Below, piece after piece: positions 1 through 6,802 of a stretch of DNA of 19,154 nucleotides. This DNA comes from an uncultured Campylobacter sp. (GTDB lineage Bacteria > Campylobacterota > Campylobacteria > Campylobacterales > Campylobacteraceae), in assembly GCF_905372745.1 (NCBI RefSeq), contig NZ_CAJPQR010000040.1, forward strand, positions 1 to 19,154, written 5' to 3'. The notes beneath the pieces were generated by a model, which was not told where the DNA came from, made no database searches, and was given only the letters and a program-made list of their open reading frames with translations. The position numbers and the translations under genes are program-made. Position 1 is the first letter of the stretch, and the number at the start of each line of letters is the position of its first letter.

Positions 1-169
1 TTTAAAATTTTTAAATTTCGTATTAGATAAAATCTGTTTGTCTTGTGTTTGTCTCGCAATAATTCTTATAATTGCAAGGTTAATGTTGATCAAATTAGAC
101 AGAGTTATTAAGCTGGAAATAGCGCACAAATAGTAAATACAAGTTAATTCAAGGTTACTATAAATTTAT

Positions 170-175
170 TATAAT
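170..175 (+). promoter_or_regulatory. Possible -10 box upstream of the WG-repeat lipoprotein gene
   Basis: A perfect TATAAT lies 54 bp before the start codon at 229, in very AT-rich DNA. Campylobacter sigma70 promoters often lack a clear -35 box, so the absence of one here is not decisive. A second candidate, GATAAT at 182-187, and another TATAAT at 67-72 make the exact promoter uncertain. Confidence 0.35.
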
Positions 176-191
176 TTTAGGGATAATGTTG

Positions 192-213
192 TAATGTTTT
201 TGATAAAACATTA
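192..213. repeat. Perfect 9-bp inverted repeat in the leader of the lipoprotein gene
   Basis: Arms TAATGTTTT and AAAACATTA are separated by the 4-base loop TGAT. The repeat lies between the probable -10 region and the Shine-Dalgarno AGAAGGA (217-223). It could be an operator for a dimeric repressor or a weak RNA hairpin in the 5' leader. The arms are AT-rich, so chance is possible. Function is not known. Confidence 0.5.
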
Positions 214-228
214 TTTAGAAGGAATAAA

Positions 229-609
229 ATGAAATCAAAAATTTTGCTGTTTTTAATACCATTTGCATTTAGTGCTTGTTTTGAAGATACTAATTATAGA
301 TATATTGGCTCGCTAAGCGAGGGGCTTCGTGCAGTTTGCACTATAGACAAGTGTGGATATATGGATAAAAAAGGAAATGTAAAGATAAAATTTGAATACT
401 ATGATGACGCTGACGAATTTAGCGAGGGGCTAGCATCGGTCGAAAAAGACGGCAAAGAGGGGTATATAGACAAAACAGGACGGATAGTAATCCCATTAGA
501 ATACGATAAAGCTTATTCTTTTAGAAACGGTAAAGCTAAGGTTGTAAAAAATGGCATTGAAGGCTTTATAGATAAAAATGGAATTTTCTCACAAAGAGAG
601 CAAAATTAA
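229..609 (+). CDS. WG-repeat lipoprotein (small, exported)
   Basis: This 126-residue protein starts with a short signal peptide ending in a lipobox-like FSAC (Cys17), so it is probably lipid-anchored; Phe at -3 is not the usual Leu, which lowers certainty. The mature part is about three WG-type beta repeats: phrases such as SEGLA/SVEKDGKEGYIDKTGRIVIP recur at roughly 30-residue spacing, with the pattern G-x-A-x-V-x-K-x-G-x-x-G-[FY]-I-D-K-x-G. WG repeats are found in many secreted proteins of unknown role. The start is supported by AGAAGGA 5-6 bases upstream. The gene is AT-rich compared with most of the window. It has no obvious operon partner. The family call is firm; no function can be assigned. 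Confidence 0.85.
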   Translation: MKSKILLFLIPFAFSACFEDTNYRYIGSLSEGLRAVCTIDKCGYMDKKGNVKIKFEYYDDADEFSEGLASVEKDGKEGYIDKTGRIVIPLEYDKAYSFRNGKAKVVKNGIEGFIDKNGIFSQREQN

Positions 610-734
610 AAAATAAATTTAAGCAGAAGTATCGTGAGGTAATCTTAAATGTTATTGAAGTTTTTGCGACCGAGGCTACCAAACAAGTTGCCACGGAAGC
701 AAAAACGAAATTTATTTCTCAAAAAAAGCGCTAG
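576..734 (+). pseudogene. Possible relic: C-terminal piece of a lost or frameshifted gene
   Basis: A frame different from that of the preceding lipoprotein is open from 576 to a TAG at 732-734 and overlaps the lipoprotein's last 34 bases. It translates to about 52 residues ending in a helix-like, charged stretch (FATEATKQVATEAKTKF, then ISQKKR). There is no ATG and no ribosome binding site, so it is unlikely to be made as a protein. The amino-acid composition looks more like a real protein tail than random AT-rich DNA. It may be the remnant of a gene whose 5' part was deleted. This is inference from composition alone. Confidence 0.3.
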
Positions 735-766
735 CACATGAAAAATGCTCAAGAGACAACGCTTTT
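724..766 (-). terminator. Possible intrinsic terminator of the glcD-like operon
   Basis: Read on the minus strand, a 7-bp stem (AAAAGCG/CGCTTTT) encloses a smaller AGCA/TGCT stem and is followed by a run of seven T residues (complement of 721-727). It begins at the stop codon of the minus-strand oxidase gene. The long loop and A/T-rich outer stem make it a mediocre hairpin, but the position and T run fit a terminator. Confidence 0.4.
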
Positions 767-2150
767 ACAGCCCCATCTTAAACGGATTTAGGATATTGTT
801 CGGGTCAAACGCCTTTTTGATACTTCTAAAAAGCTCCATCTCGGCATCCGTAAAGGCAAGCGGCATAAACTCGGCCTTGCTGATACCGATGCCGTGCTCA
901 CCGCTAAGCGTACCGCCAAGCTCCACCGCAATCTTAAAAATTTCCTCGATCGCCTTGTGTCCGCTCTCTACCTGCGCCGGGTCGGCTCTATCTACGACCA
1001 TGACGTTTGTGTGTACGTTGCCATCCCCAGTGTGGCCAAAGCACGGCACCTGCACGCCGTATCTTTCCGCGACGTCGCCGATACGCCCCAGTAGCTCGGG
1101 TAGCTTTGAGCGCGGCACCGTGATATCTTCGTTTAGTTTTAAATTCCCGTAGATATTTATCGCCTGCGAGCAGTTACGGCGGGCAAACCAGATGTCGTTT
1201 CGCTCGCCCTCGTCTTTGGCGCGTCTAAATTCGCTAGCGCCGTTTTCTCTAAATACTCGCTCTATCGTGGCTAGATCCTGCTCCAGACCGTCTAAAACGT
1301 CGCCGTCTACGTCGGTGATGAGCAAGGCGCCCGCATCTTGAGGTAGGCCTTTGTTAAATTTAGTCTCGACCGCGCGTATACAAAGCGCGTCTAAAAACTC
1401 CATGGCTACCGGCGTCACGCCTGCTGCCATCGTCTTATAAACGGCGTTCATCGCAGCGTTTACGCTAGGGAAAATTCCCATCGCCGTTTTTCTAAATTTA
1501 GGCTTTGCGATGAGTTTTAGCGTGATTTCGGTTATTACCGCTAGCGTGCCCTCGCTGGCTATGAGGATGCCTGCGATATTGTATCCGGCGACGTCTTTTA
1601 TCGTGCGTTTGCCTGCGCGGATCACTTCGCCGTTAGGCAGTACCGCTCGCAGCGCCATGACGTAGTCTTTGGTGATGCCGTACTTTGCCGCGCGCATGCC
1701 GCCCGCGTTTTCGCTCACGTTGCCGCCTAGCGTCGAGTAGTCCTGACTGGCGGGGTCTGGCGGGTAGAAAAGCCCTAGTTTCTCGGCTTCGCGCTGTAAA
1801 TTTATATTTATGCATCCGGGTTGTACGACTGCGACCATGTTTTGCATGTCGATTTCTAGGATTTTGTTCATGTGCTTTTCAAATGCAAGCACCACGCCGC
1901 CCTCGTGCGCTAGCGCCCCGCCCGTAAAGCCGCTGCCAGCACCCCTAGGCACGATTTTGACTCCGTTTTCGTTGCAGTACTTTAAAATCTCGCTAACGTC
2001 GCTCTCGTCTCTAGGGAAAAGCACGCCGTCTGGCAGATGGCGCTTTTTCGTCGCGTCGTAGCAGTAGGCGATCCTGTGCGCGTCGTCGAAGTAGGCGTTG
2101 TCCGCGCCTAGTAAATTTACAAAAAATTTAGCGTGTTTATCAAGCATCAT
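765..2150 (-). CDS. glcD: GlcD-like FAD-binding 2-hydroxyacid oxidase subunit
   Basis: The 461-residue product belongs to the GlcD/vanillyl-alcohol-oxidase-type flavoprotein family. The N-terminal FAD-binding half shows PRGAGSGFTGGA (about 68-79), GGNVSENAGG (142-151) and YGITKDYV (157-164). The C-terminal FAD-linked oxidase domain shows GHTGDGNVH (372-380) and SGEHGIG (416-422), typical substrate/flavin site segments. Length is normal. Family members oxidise glycolate, D-lactate or related 2-hydroxy acids and pass electrons to the respiratory chain; the true substrate cannot be read from sequence. No GlcE or GlcF partner is nearby, as I recall for C. jejuni. The start ATG overlaps the TGA of the upstream PGBA_N gene by 4 bp, so the two are probably translationally coupled. 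A second ATG follows directly. Confidence 0.9.
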   Translation of the reverse strand: MMLDKHAKFFVNLLGADNAYFDDAHRIAYCYDATKKRHLPDGVLFPRDESDVSEILKYCNENGVKIVPRGAGSGFTGGALAHEGGVVLAFEKHMNKILEIDMQNMVAVVQPGCININLQREAEKLGLFYPPDPASQDYSTLGGNVSENAGGMRAAKYGITKDYVMALRAVLPNGEVIRAGKRTIKDVAGYNIAGILIASEGTLAVITEITLKLIAKPKFRKTAMGIFPSVNAAMNAVYKTMAAGVTPVAMEFLDALCIRAVETKFNKGLPQDAGALLITDVDGDVLDGLEQDLATIERVFRENGASEFRRAKDEGERNDIWFARRNCSQAINIYGNLKLNEDITVPRSKLPELLGRIGDVAERYGVQVPCFGHTGDGNVHTNVMVVDRADPAQVESGHKAIEEIFKIAVELGGTLSGEHGIGISKAEFMPLAFTDAEMELFRSIKKAFDPNNILNPFKMGL

Positions 2151-2863
2151 TTTTCTTTTAAAAGAGCTTTGTAGTGGCGGTCAAAGTCGCTGATCTGCTC
2201 CGAGCCCCATTTCCAAAATACCGTATCGATGTCCTTGACGCGAGTGTAAAAAGGTAGCTGGTAGTATTTGACCGCGCCGCTTTGGAAGCGTTTTAGCGGC
2301 TCGAAACTCTGGCAGTCGGCAAAAAGCGCTTCGTTATTCATAGCGATAAATATTAGCCCGGCAGCGCTTTGGTTGCACATTTTACGAAAGTCGTCGCGGC
2401 TAGGGTTTGGCTTATACTCGTAGCTTAGGTATGAGCCCACGATGTCCGGGTGGATAAAGGTAATGTCTTTAAACGCGTTTATTACTTCGGCGTAAATTTC
2501 TTTGTTCGGCACGACGATGAGCGAGCGGTCGTAGAGGTAGTTTAGTATTAGCTCGTCGCCGCTTTTAGGTAAAATTCCCGGCAGAGGCAGTGCCTTTTGT
2601 GCTAGCGCGTCAAATACTTCAAACCTGACCTTGGCAAAGCCGCCGCTTTTTTGCGTAACGACGGCGCGAGCGATGATTGAGCTTTGAGAGCCTTCAAATT
2701 TATGCATCACGACGCCGCTACTTCCTACGACGATATCTGAGCCGTCTATGATTGTGCCTACGCCCTCATCCACGCTTATCAGCGGGGTTTTGTATTCTCT
2801 CATCGAGAATTCCGCCGCAAAGCCAAGGCAAGCCGCCGCTAAAAATAAAAGAAATTTTTTCAA
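2147..2863 (-). CDS. Exported protein with PgbA-type N-terminal domain
   Basis: This 238-residue protein has a signal peptide (hydrophobic residues 4-16, likely cut near GFAA/EF) and resembles the N-terminal domain (PGBA_N) of the H. pylori plasminogen-binding protein PgbA, including the segments STVDEGVGTI-like SVDEGVGTIIDGSDIVVGSSGVV and IHPDIVGSYLSYEYKP. As I recall, H. pylori PgbA is about 450 residues with a charged, lysine-rich C-terminal half; that half is missing here and the protein ends KALLKEK. Plasminogen binding therefore should not be assumed. The start is a TTG at 2863-2861, preceded by AGGAG with 7-8 bases spacing, which decides it. It is first gene of a two-gene unit with the glcD-like oxidase. 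The pair is conserved in H. pylori, so the domain may have a housekeeping envelope role. Confidence 0.8.
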   Translation of the reverse strand: MKKFLLFLAAACLGFAAEFSMREYKTPLISVDEGVGTIIDGSDIVVGSSGVVMHKFEGSQSSIIARAVVTQKSGGFAKVRFEVFDALAQKALPLPGILPKSGDELILNYLYDRSLIVVPNKEIYAEVINAFKDITFIHPDIVGSYLSYEYKPNPSRDDFRKMCNQSAAGLIFIAMNNEALFADCQSFEPLKRFQSGAVKYYQLPFYTRVKDIDTVFWKWGSEQISDFDRHYKALLKEK

Positions 2864-2898
2864 AATCTATCTCCTAAAAATGTAGAATTTTGCCGCTC

Positions 2899-2928
2899 AT
2901 TATAGCTTAAAGCGCCTTAGTTTTGCAA
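2899..2928 (-). promoter_or_regulatory. Candidate sigma70 promoter for the PGBA_N-glcD pair
   Basis: On the minus strand a perfect TATAAT (2904-2899) follows TTGCAA (2928-2923; four of six matches to TTGACA) with an 18-bp spacer. It lies about 36 bp ahead of the TTG start at 2863 and is divergent from csd3. Motif match only. Confidence 0.45.
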
Positions 2929-2947
2929 AATGTAAGTAATTTTCGAG

Positions 2948-2953
2948 TAAAAT
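2948..2953 (+). promoter_or_regulatory. Possible -10 box for the csd3-mgtE-nudix unit
   Basis: TAAAAT lies 24 bp upstream of the csd3 start in an AT-rich stretch, with no clear -35. If used, the leader would be under 20 bases. The ribosome binding site AAGGGAA follows at about 2968-2974. Confidence 0.3.
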
Positions 2954-2977
2954 ACGACTTTTAAATCAAGGGAATTT

Positions 2978-4783
2978 ATGAGGAAATTTTCATTAGCTTT
3001 ACTGCTGACGGTAAATTTATTCGCCGTAGAGCCTGCACAACCTACCGTTCAGGAGCTTAGCTGGCCTAACGGAGATACGTTTTTAACGTTTTTAGAGAAA
3101 AACTCCATCCCGCTTTCTCTTTACTACGATATGGATTCGGACGATAAGGAGTTTGTAAGCGAGATAAAAGCGGGCATATCGTATCAAATTTTAAGAGACG
3201 AAAAAGGCGGGATAAGCCAGGTGCTAATCCCCGTAAACGAAGAACTCCAAGCGCAAATTTATAAAGATAACGACGGAAAGTATAATTTTCAGCTTTCCTC
3301 GATCTCGTATCAAACGCATAGGCGCGTGCTTAGTATGCCTATTACGGTTTCGCCTTCGCAAGATATCCAAGACGCTACGGGCAGCGCGGCTTTGGCGCAC
3401 GGATTTTATCTGGCGATGAAGAGCGAAGTGCCGGAAAGCGAGTTTAAAAAGCTAAAAAAAGGCGACAGGCTCGCGATGGAATACACGCAAAAAACTAGGC
3501 TCGGACGAACGTTTGGCGTACCAGAAATACACTGGGCGTCGATACAAATCGGCGATAAAAAATACGTCACGTATAAATTCGAAAACAAATACTACGACAA
3601 AAGCGGTAAGAAAAACGATAAATTTTTGCTAACCAGACCGATAGCAAACGCCCGCATCACTTCGCCTTTTACGCCAAAGCGCTATCATCCGATACTAAAG
3701 CGTTACAAGGCGCATCTAGGCGTGGATTACGGTGCTCCTAAAGGCACTCCGATAAAGGCGGCCGGCGACGGAACGGTTAAATTCGTCGGAACCAAAAGCG
3801 GCTACGGCAAGGTCGTTATCGTCGGGCACGTCGGCGGTTACGAGACGCTGTATGCGCATTCTAGCGGTTTTGCTAAGGGCATACAAAGCGGCGTAAAAGT
3901 AAAGCAGGGGCAGCTCATCGCTTACGTAGGCAGTACCGGCATGAGTACGGGCTCGCACCTACACTTTGGCGTCTATAAAAACGGCAATGCGATAAATCCC
4001 GAAAACGAGATAAAGGTGGCTAAAAATATCTTTGCCCAGACGGAAAACGCTAAATTTCAAAAATACATAAAGCAGTTTGAAACAAAGATCAAAGATGCCG
4101 CCACCAATGACGAAATCCCGGAAAAAGAGGAGAAATTCGGCGCCGTATCGGAGCTGGGCGAGGTTAAATTTACGCCAAAAACCGACGAAAACATAACGGC
4201 GGCAGACGAAAAAGCGGCAAGCGTTGATAAAGATGCGAATCTAACCGCAAAAACCGAAGCTAACGAGACGAAGCCGGATGAAAATTTAACAAGCGAGTTA
4301 AAAATCGGCGCAGAGGAAAATAACGCGACGAAAGCGGAGCTAAATTCGACCGCAAAAACCGACGTAAATTTAACGAGCGAAGTTAAATCCCAAGATGAAA
4401 AGGACGTAAATTTAACCAAAACCGACCCGGTTGATACGAATTTGACGATAAAATCCGAGCAAAATTTAACCGGTAAAACGGACGTAAACGCAAGCCAAGC
4501 CGTAAATTTAGCAGCGACTAAAGCGGAGAAAACAGAGTCTAGCTCGGCCTCCCAAAAAGAAAAAAATAAAAAAACGGACTCTAAAAAATCTAGCAAAAAC
4601 GCAAAAGACAAAGAAAAACCAAAATCAAATGACAAGAAAAAAGAGAAGTCAAAAAGCGAGTCCAAAAAGAAAAAGGACGTAAACACTAGCAAAGATAAGT
4701 CCAAAAAACAAAAACAGACCGCCGATAAAAAGGCCAAATCAAAAGATAAAACCGCCGAGTCAAGCGACAAAAAGAGTAAATGA
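2978..4783 (+). CDS. csd3: M23 (LytM) peptidoglycan peptidase, Csd3/Pgp3 type, with a long sequon- and lysine-rich C-terminal tail
   Basis: A 601-residue exported zinc peptidase. Residues 1-16 are a signal peptide. Residues about 20-215 match the N-terminal regulatory region of Csd3/Pgp3-type proteins. The LytM domain (about 220-345) has the full zinc site: H246 and D250 in HLGVD and H329 in HLHF, with H294 (YAHS) and H327 as the likely catalytic histidines. In H. pylori and C. jejuni, Csd3/Pgp3 trims muropeptide crosslinks and stem peptides and is needed for helical shape. Family members are about 400 residues as I recall; here about 200 residues follow the domain. That tail (about 400-601) holds twelve D/E-x-N-x-S/T sequons and ends in a Lys/Ser/Asp-rich stretch closing in KKSK. 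The start is supported by a strong AAGGGAA. The 3' end overlaps mgtE by ATGA. Confidence 0.92.
   Translation: MRKFSLALLLTVNLFAVEPAQPTVQELSWPNGDTFLTFLEKNSIPLSLYYDMDSDDKEFVSEIKAGISYQILRDEKGGISQVLIPVNEELQAQIYKDNDGKYNFQLSSISYQTHRRVLSMPITVSPSQDIQDATGSAALAHGFYLAMKSEVPESEFKKLKKGDRLAMEYTQKTRLGRTFGVPEIHWASIQIGDKKYVTYKFENKYYDKSGKKNDKFLLTRPIANARITSPFTPKRYHPILKRYKAHLGVDYGAPKGTPIKAAGDGTVKFVGTKSGYGKVVIVGHVGGYETLYAHSSGFAKGIQSGVKVKQGQLIAYVGSTGMSTGSHLHFGVYKNGNAINPENEIKVAKNIFAQTENAKFQKYIKQFETKIKDAATNDEIPEKEEKFGAVSELGEVKFTPKTDENITAADEKAASVDKDANLTAKTEANETKPDENLTSELKIGAEENNATKAELNSTAKTDVNLTSEVKSQDEKDVNLTKTDPVDTNLTIKSEQNLTGKTDVNASQAVNLAATKAEKTESSSASQKEKNKKTDSKKSSKNAKDKEKPKSNDKKKEKSKSESKKKKDVNTSKDKSKKQKQTADKKAKSKDKTAESSDKKSK
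4184..4690 (+). repeat. Cluster of twelve N-glycosylation sequons in the Csd3-like tail
   Basis: Within codons 403-571 the bacterial PglB sequon D/E-x-N-x-S/T occurs twelve times, at Asn 405, 421, 429, 436, 449, 456, 464, 478, 488, 496, 504 and 569; eleven fall in 104 residues. Typical forms are DENLT, DVNLT, DTNLT, EQNLT and ELNST, spaced 7-16 residues apart and embedded in K-T-D/E-rich linker. None occurs in the signal peptide or catalytic part of the same protein. DNA repeats are only loosely conserved (variants of GACGTAAATTTAAC), so the motif is kept at protein level. Confidence 0.85.
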
Positions 4784-6156
4784 TGGAAGAAAACGAGCAA
4801 TTAAACGAAGCCAAAGAGCTGCTTGACTCGCACTTAAACGAGACGATCGACGAGGAGCTAAGCGCGGCTGATCTAGCCCACCACCTAAAAACGCTAAAAA
4901 AGCACGACGAGGAGCTTTTTGCCGAGTATCTAGAAAAGCTAGATCCCGAGATGCTAGGCGACGTAGCCATCGAGATGCCCGATCACATGTTAAAAGACGT
5001 GATCGAGCAACTACCCGCAGAAAAGATCGTAGAAGCGCTAGAGGAGCTAGAAAGCGACGACGCGACTGATTTGCTTCAATACATCGAAGATATCGATGAA
5101 AATAAGGCCAGAGAGCTTTTTAACGAGCTAGATAGAGAAAATCAAAACGAAATTTTAAGGCTTAGAAGCTACGAAGAAGATAGAGCCGGCGCGCACATGC
5201 AAACCGAGCTTTTCTCCGCGCATTTAGAGGAAAAGCTGGGAAACGCCGTAGCTAGGCTTAGGCGCGAGAAGCAAGAGGGCAAGCTAGAAAACGTCTCGCA
5301 GCTTTTTATCGTTGATAAAGAGGGCGTTTTGGAGTATGCCATCCCGCTTGAAGATCTGATACTTTTTGATTTTTCAAAGACTTTAAAGCAAAATATAGAA
5401 GAAGCGCAAGCAGATTGCTATAAACCCCACGTCGCAAACGATATGGACCTCATGCAAGACGTAGCCGTCATGGTGCAAGACTACGACCTAAACGTCATTG
5501 CAGTAACCAGCAGCACGGGCATACTGCTAGGCCGAATAACCGCCGACGATATCCACGACTACATCCAAGAAAGCGCCACGGAGCAAATTTATAACCTAGC
5601 CGGCGTCGATGATGAGGCCGAGGAGGAGGACACGAGCCTAGTAAAGGCTACCCGCGCGCGCGCCGTTTGGCTGCTGGTAAATTTATTTACCGCGCTTATT
5701 AGCTCCAGCATCATCGGGCTTTTTGACGATACGATCGCTAGCTACGTGGCTCTTGCCGTGCTGATGCCTATCGTGGCGTCCATGGGCGGAAACACCGGCA
5801 CGCAGGCGCTCACCGTAACCGTGCGCCGACTAACTTTGGGAGAAATCGAGTTTAAAAACGCCGCCGTCGCGCTAAAACGCGAGGTAGGCATCGCGCTCAT
5901 AAACGGGCTAACCTTTGCTTGTTTAATGGGCGTCATCGCTTCGATTTGGTTTAGTCGCCCGATGTTAGGCGTGGTTATAGGCGCTTCGATGCTTATAAAT
6001 TTATTTTTTGCCGGATTTTTCGGTACTTTGATACCGCTAACCTTAAAGAAATTTAACATCGATCCCGCCGTCGGCTCGGCCGTGCTGCTTACCACCGTTA
6101 CCGATACGGTCGGATTTTTTAGCTTTTTAGGACTGGCAAAATGGATACTGCTGTAA
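4780..6156 (+). CDS. mgtE: MgtE family magnesium transporter
   Basis: This 458-residue protein has the standard MgtE layout: an acidic N domain (about 25-135, helical, with LDPEMLGDVAIEMP and DDATDLLQYI), two CBS segments (about 140-265) and a C-terminal membrane domain with five helices (about 293-458). The pore segment MPIVASMGGNTGTQALTVTVRR (329-350) and the late LLTTVTDTVGFF with D442, equivalent to the Mg2+-site aspartate of Thermus MgtE, are intact. The family forms homodimeric, Mg2+-gated channels in the inner membrane. The first ATG overlaps the csd3 stop (ATGA); a second ATG at 4783 is equally possible. The 3' end overlaps the Nudix gene by 16 bp. Coupling to a peptidoglycan peptidase is unusual to my knowledge but may be only operon packing. 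Confidence 0.95.
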   Translation: MMEENEQLNEAKELLDSHLNETIDEELSAADLAHHLKTLKKHDEELFAEYLEKLDPEMLGDVAIEMPDHMLKDVIEQLPAEKIVEALEELESDDATDLLQYIEDIDENKARELFNELDRENQNEILRLRSYEEDRAGAHMQTELFSAHLEEKLGNAVARLRREKQEGKLENVSQLFIVDKEGVLEYAIPLEDLILFDFSKTLKQNIEEAQADCYKPHVANDMDLMQDVAVMVQDYDLNVIAVTSSTGILLGRITADDIHDYIQESATEQIYNLAGVDDEAEEEDTSLVKATRARAVWLLVNLFTALISSSIIGLFDDTIASYVALAVLMPIVASMGGNTGTQALTVTVRRLTLGEIEFKNAAVALKREVGIALINGLTFACLMGVIASIWFSRPMLGVVIGASMLINLFFAGFFGTLIPLTLKKFNIDPAVGSAVLLTTVTDTVGFFSFLGLAKWILL

Positions 6157-6746
6157 AAAATATCAAGATAGAAAATTTAACCTCTCCGCGCTACGTAAAG
6201 CCGTATCAAATTTCGTTTGATCTGTGCGGAAAGCCCGTCAGATGGGAGTGCGTAAAGGCTCACGACAGCGTCTCGGCTCTACTTTATCACGAGGATAAAG
6301 ACGCGTTTTTGCTGGTTAAGCAGTTTCGCCCCGCCGTTTGGTTTAATATCCAAAGCGCAAAAACGGGGCCGCTAAATTTAATGCAAGAGGGCGAGGAAGG
6401 CTATACCTACGAGCTTTGCGCGGGGCTAATGGATAAAGGTAAAAGCGAGGAACAGACCGTCATCGAAGAGATCGCCGAGGAGACGGGCTTTGCGGCTAGC
6501 AAGGTAGAGCGCATAACCTCCACGCGCGGCGCGCTAGGTTTTGGCGGAGCGAGGCAGACGATGTTTTTTGCCGCGATAAACGACGATATGAAAATCGGCG
6601 AGGGCGGCGGCATAGACGGCGAAAATATCGAGCTAGCCTACGTGCCGGTTAAAGATGCGCGCAAATTTATGTTTGACGAGAGTAAAAGCAAGGCTACGGG
6701 ACTACTTTTTGCTTTTATGTGGTTTTTTGATAAATTTAACCGCTAG
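6141..6746 (+). CDS. NUDT14-like Nudix hydrolase (probable UDP-sugar diphosphatase)
   Basis: The 201-residue protein resembles, from memory, human NUDT14 (UDP-sugar pyrophosphatase) over its length: KAHDSVSALLY, LLVKQFRPAVW (58-67), YELCAGLMDKG (90-100), GGARQTMFF and the C-terminal GLLFAFMWFF. NUDT14 relatives split UDP-glucose and other NDP-sugars into sugar 1-phosphate and NMP. The Nudix box spans G95-F117. The core metal-binding EExxEE part (E109, E110, E113, E114) is present, but the first conserved Glu is Lys101 and the consensus Arg is Glu109. The start ATG at 6141 lies inside the mgtE end (16-bp overlap) with AGGA about 9 bases ahead, so it is probably expressed with csd3 and mgtE. 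Nudix family is certain; substrate is inference. Confidence 0.85.
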   Translation: MDTAVKNIKIENLTSPRYVKPYQISFDLCGKPVRWECVKAHDSVSALLYHEDKDAFLLVKQFRPAVWFNIQSAKTGPLNLMQEGEEGYTYELCAGLMDKGKSEEQTVIEEIAEETGFAASKVERITSTRGALGFGGARQTMFFAAINDDMKIGEGGGIDGENIELAYVPVKDARKFMFDESKSKATGLLFAFMWFFDKFNR

Positions 6747-6778
6747 AGCGTCAAATTTGCCGGGCTTAGTTTGCTTGG

Positions 6779-6784
6779 GATAAT
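6779..6784 (+). promoter_or_regulatory. Possible -10 box before the Sel1-like gene trio
   Basis: GATAAT lies 19 bp before the first Sel1-like start in a 56-bp gap after the Nudix gene; no good -35 is seen. The trio could instead be read through from the upstream operon. AAGGAG (6792-6797) is the ribosome binding site. Confidence 0.25.
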
Positions 6785-6802
6785 CAAATTTAAGGAGAAT
6801 AG

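Noticed and set aside
745..1152. 135-codon plus-strand frame opposite the glcD-like gene
   Set aside because: Antisense shadow of a well-supported flavoprotein gene; no motif and no start signal.
2147..2863. Annotating this gene as a plasminogen-binding virulence factor
   Set aside because: Only the N-terminal domain is present; the lysine-rich part linked with binding in H. pylori is missing.
4057..4800. 247-codon open frame on the minus strand opposite the csd3 tail
   Set aside because: It is the complement of the Lys/Glu/Asn-rich low-complexity tail, giving Phe/Ser/Leu-rich nonsense without ribosome binding site; the plus frame has signal peptide, zinc motifs and sequons.
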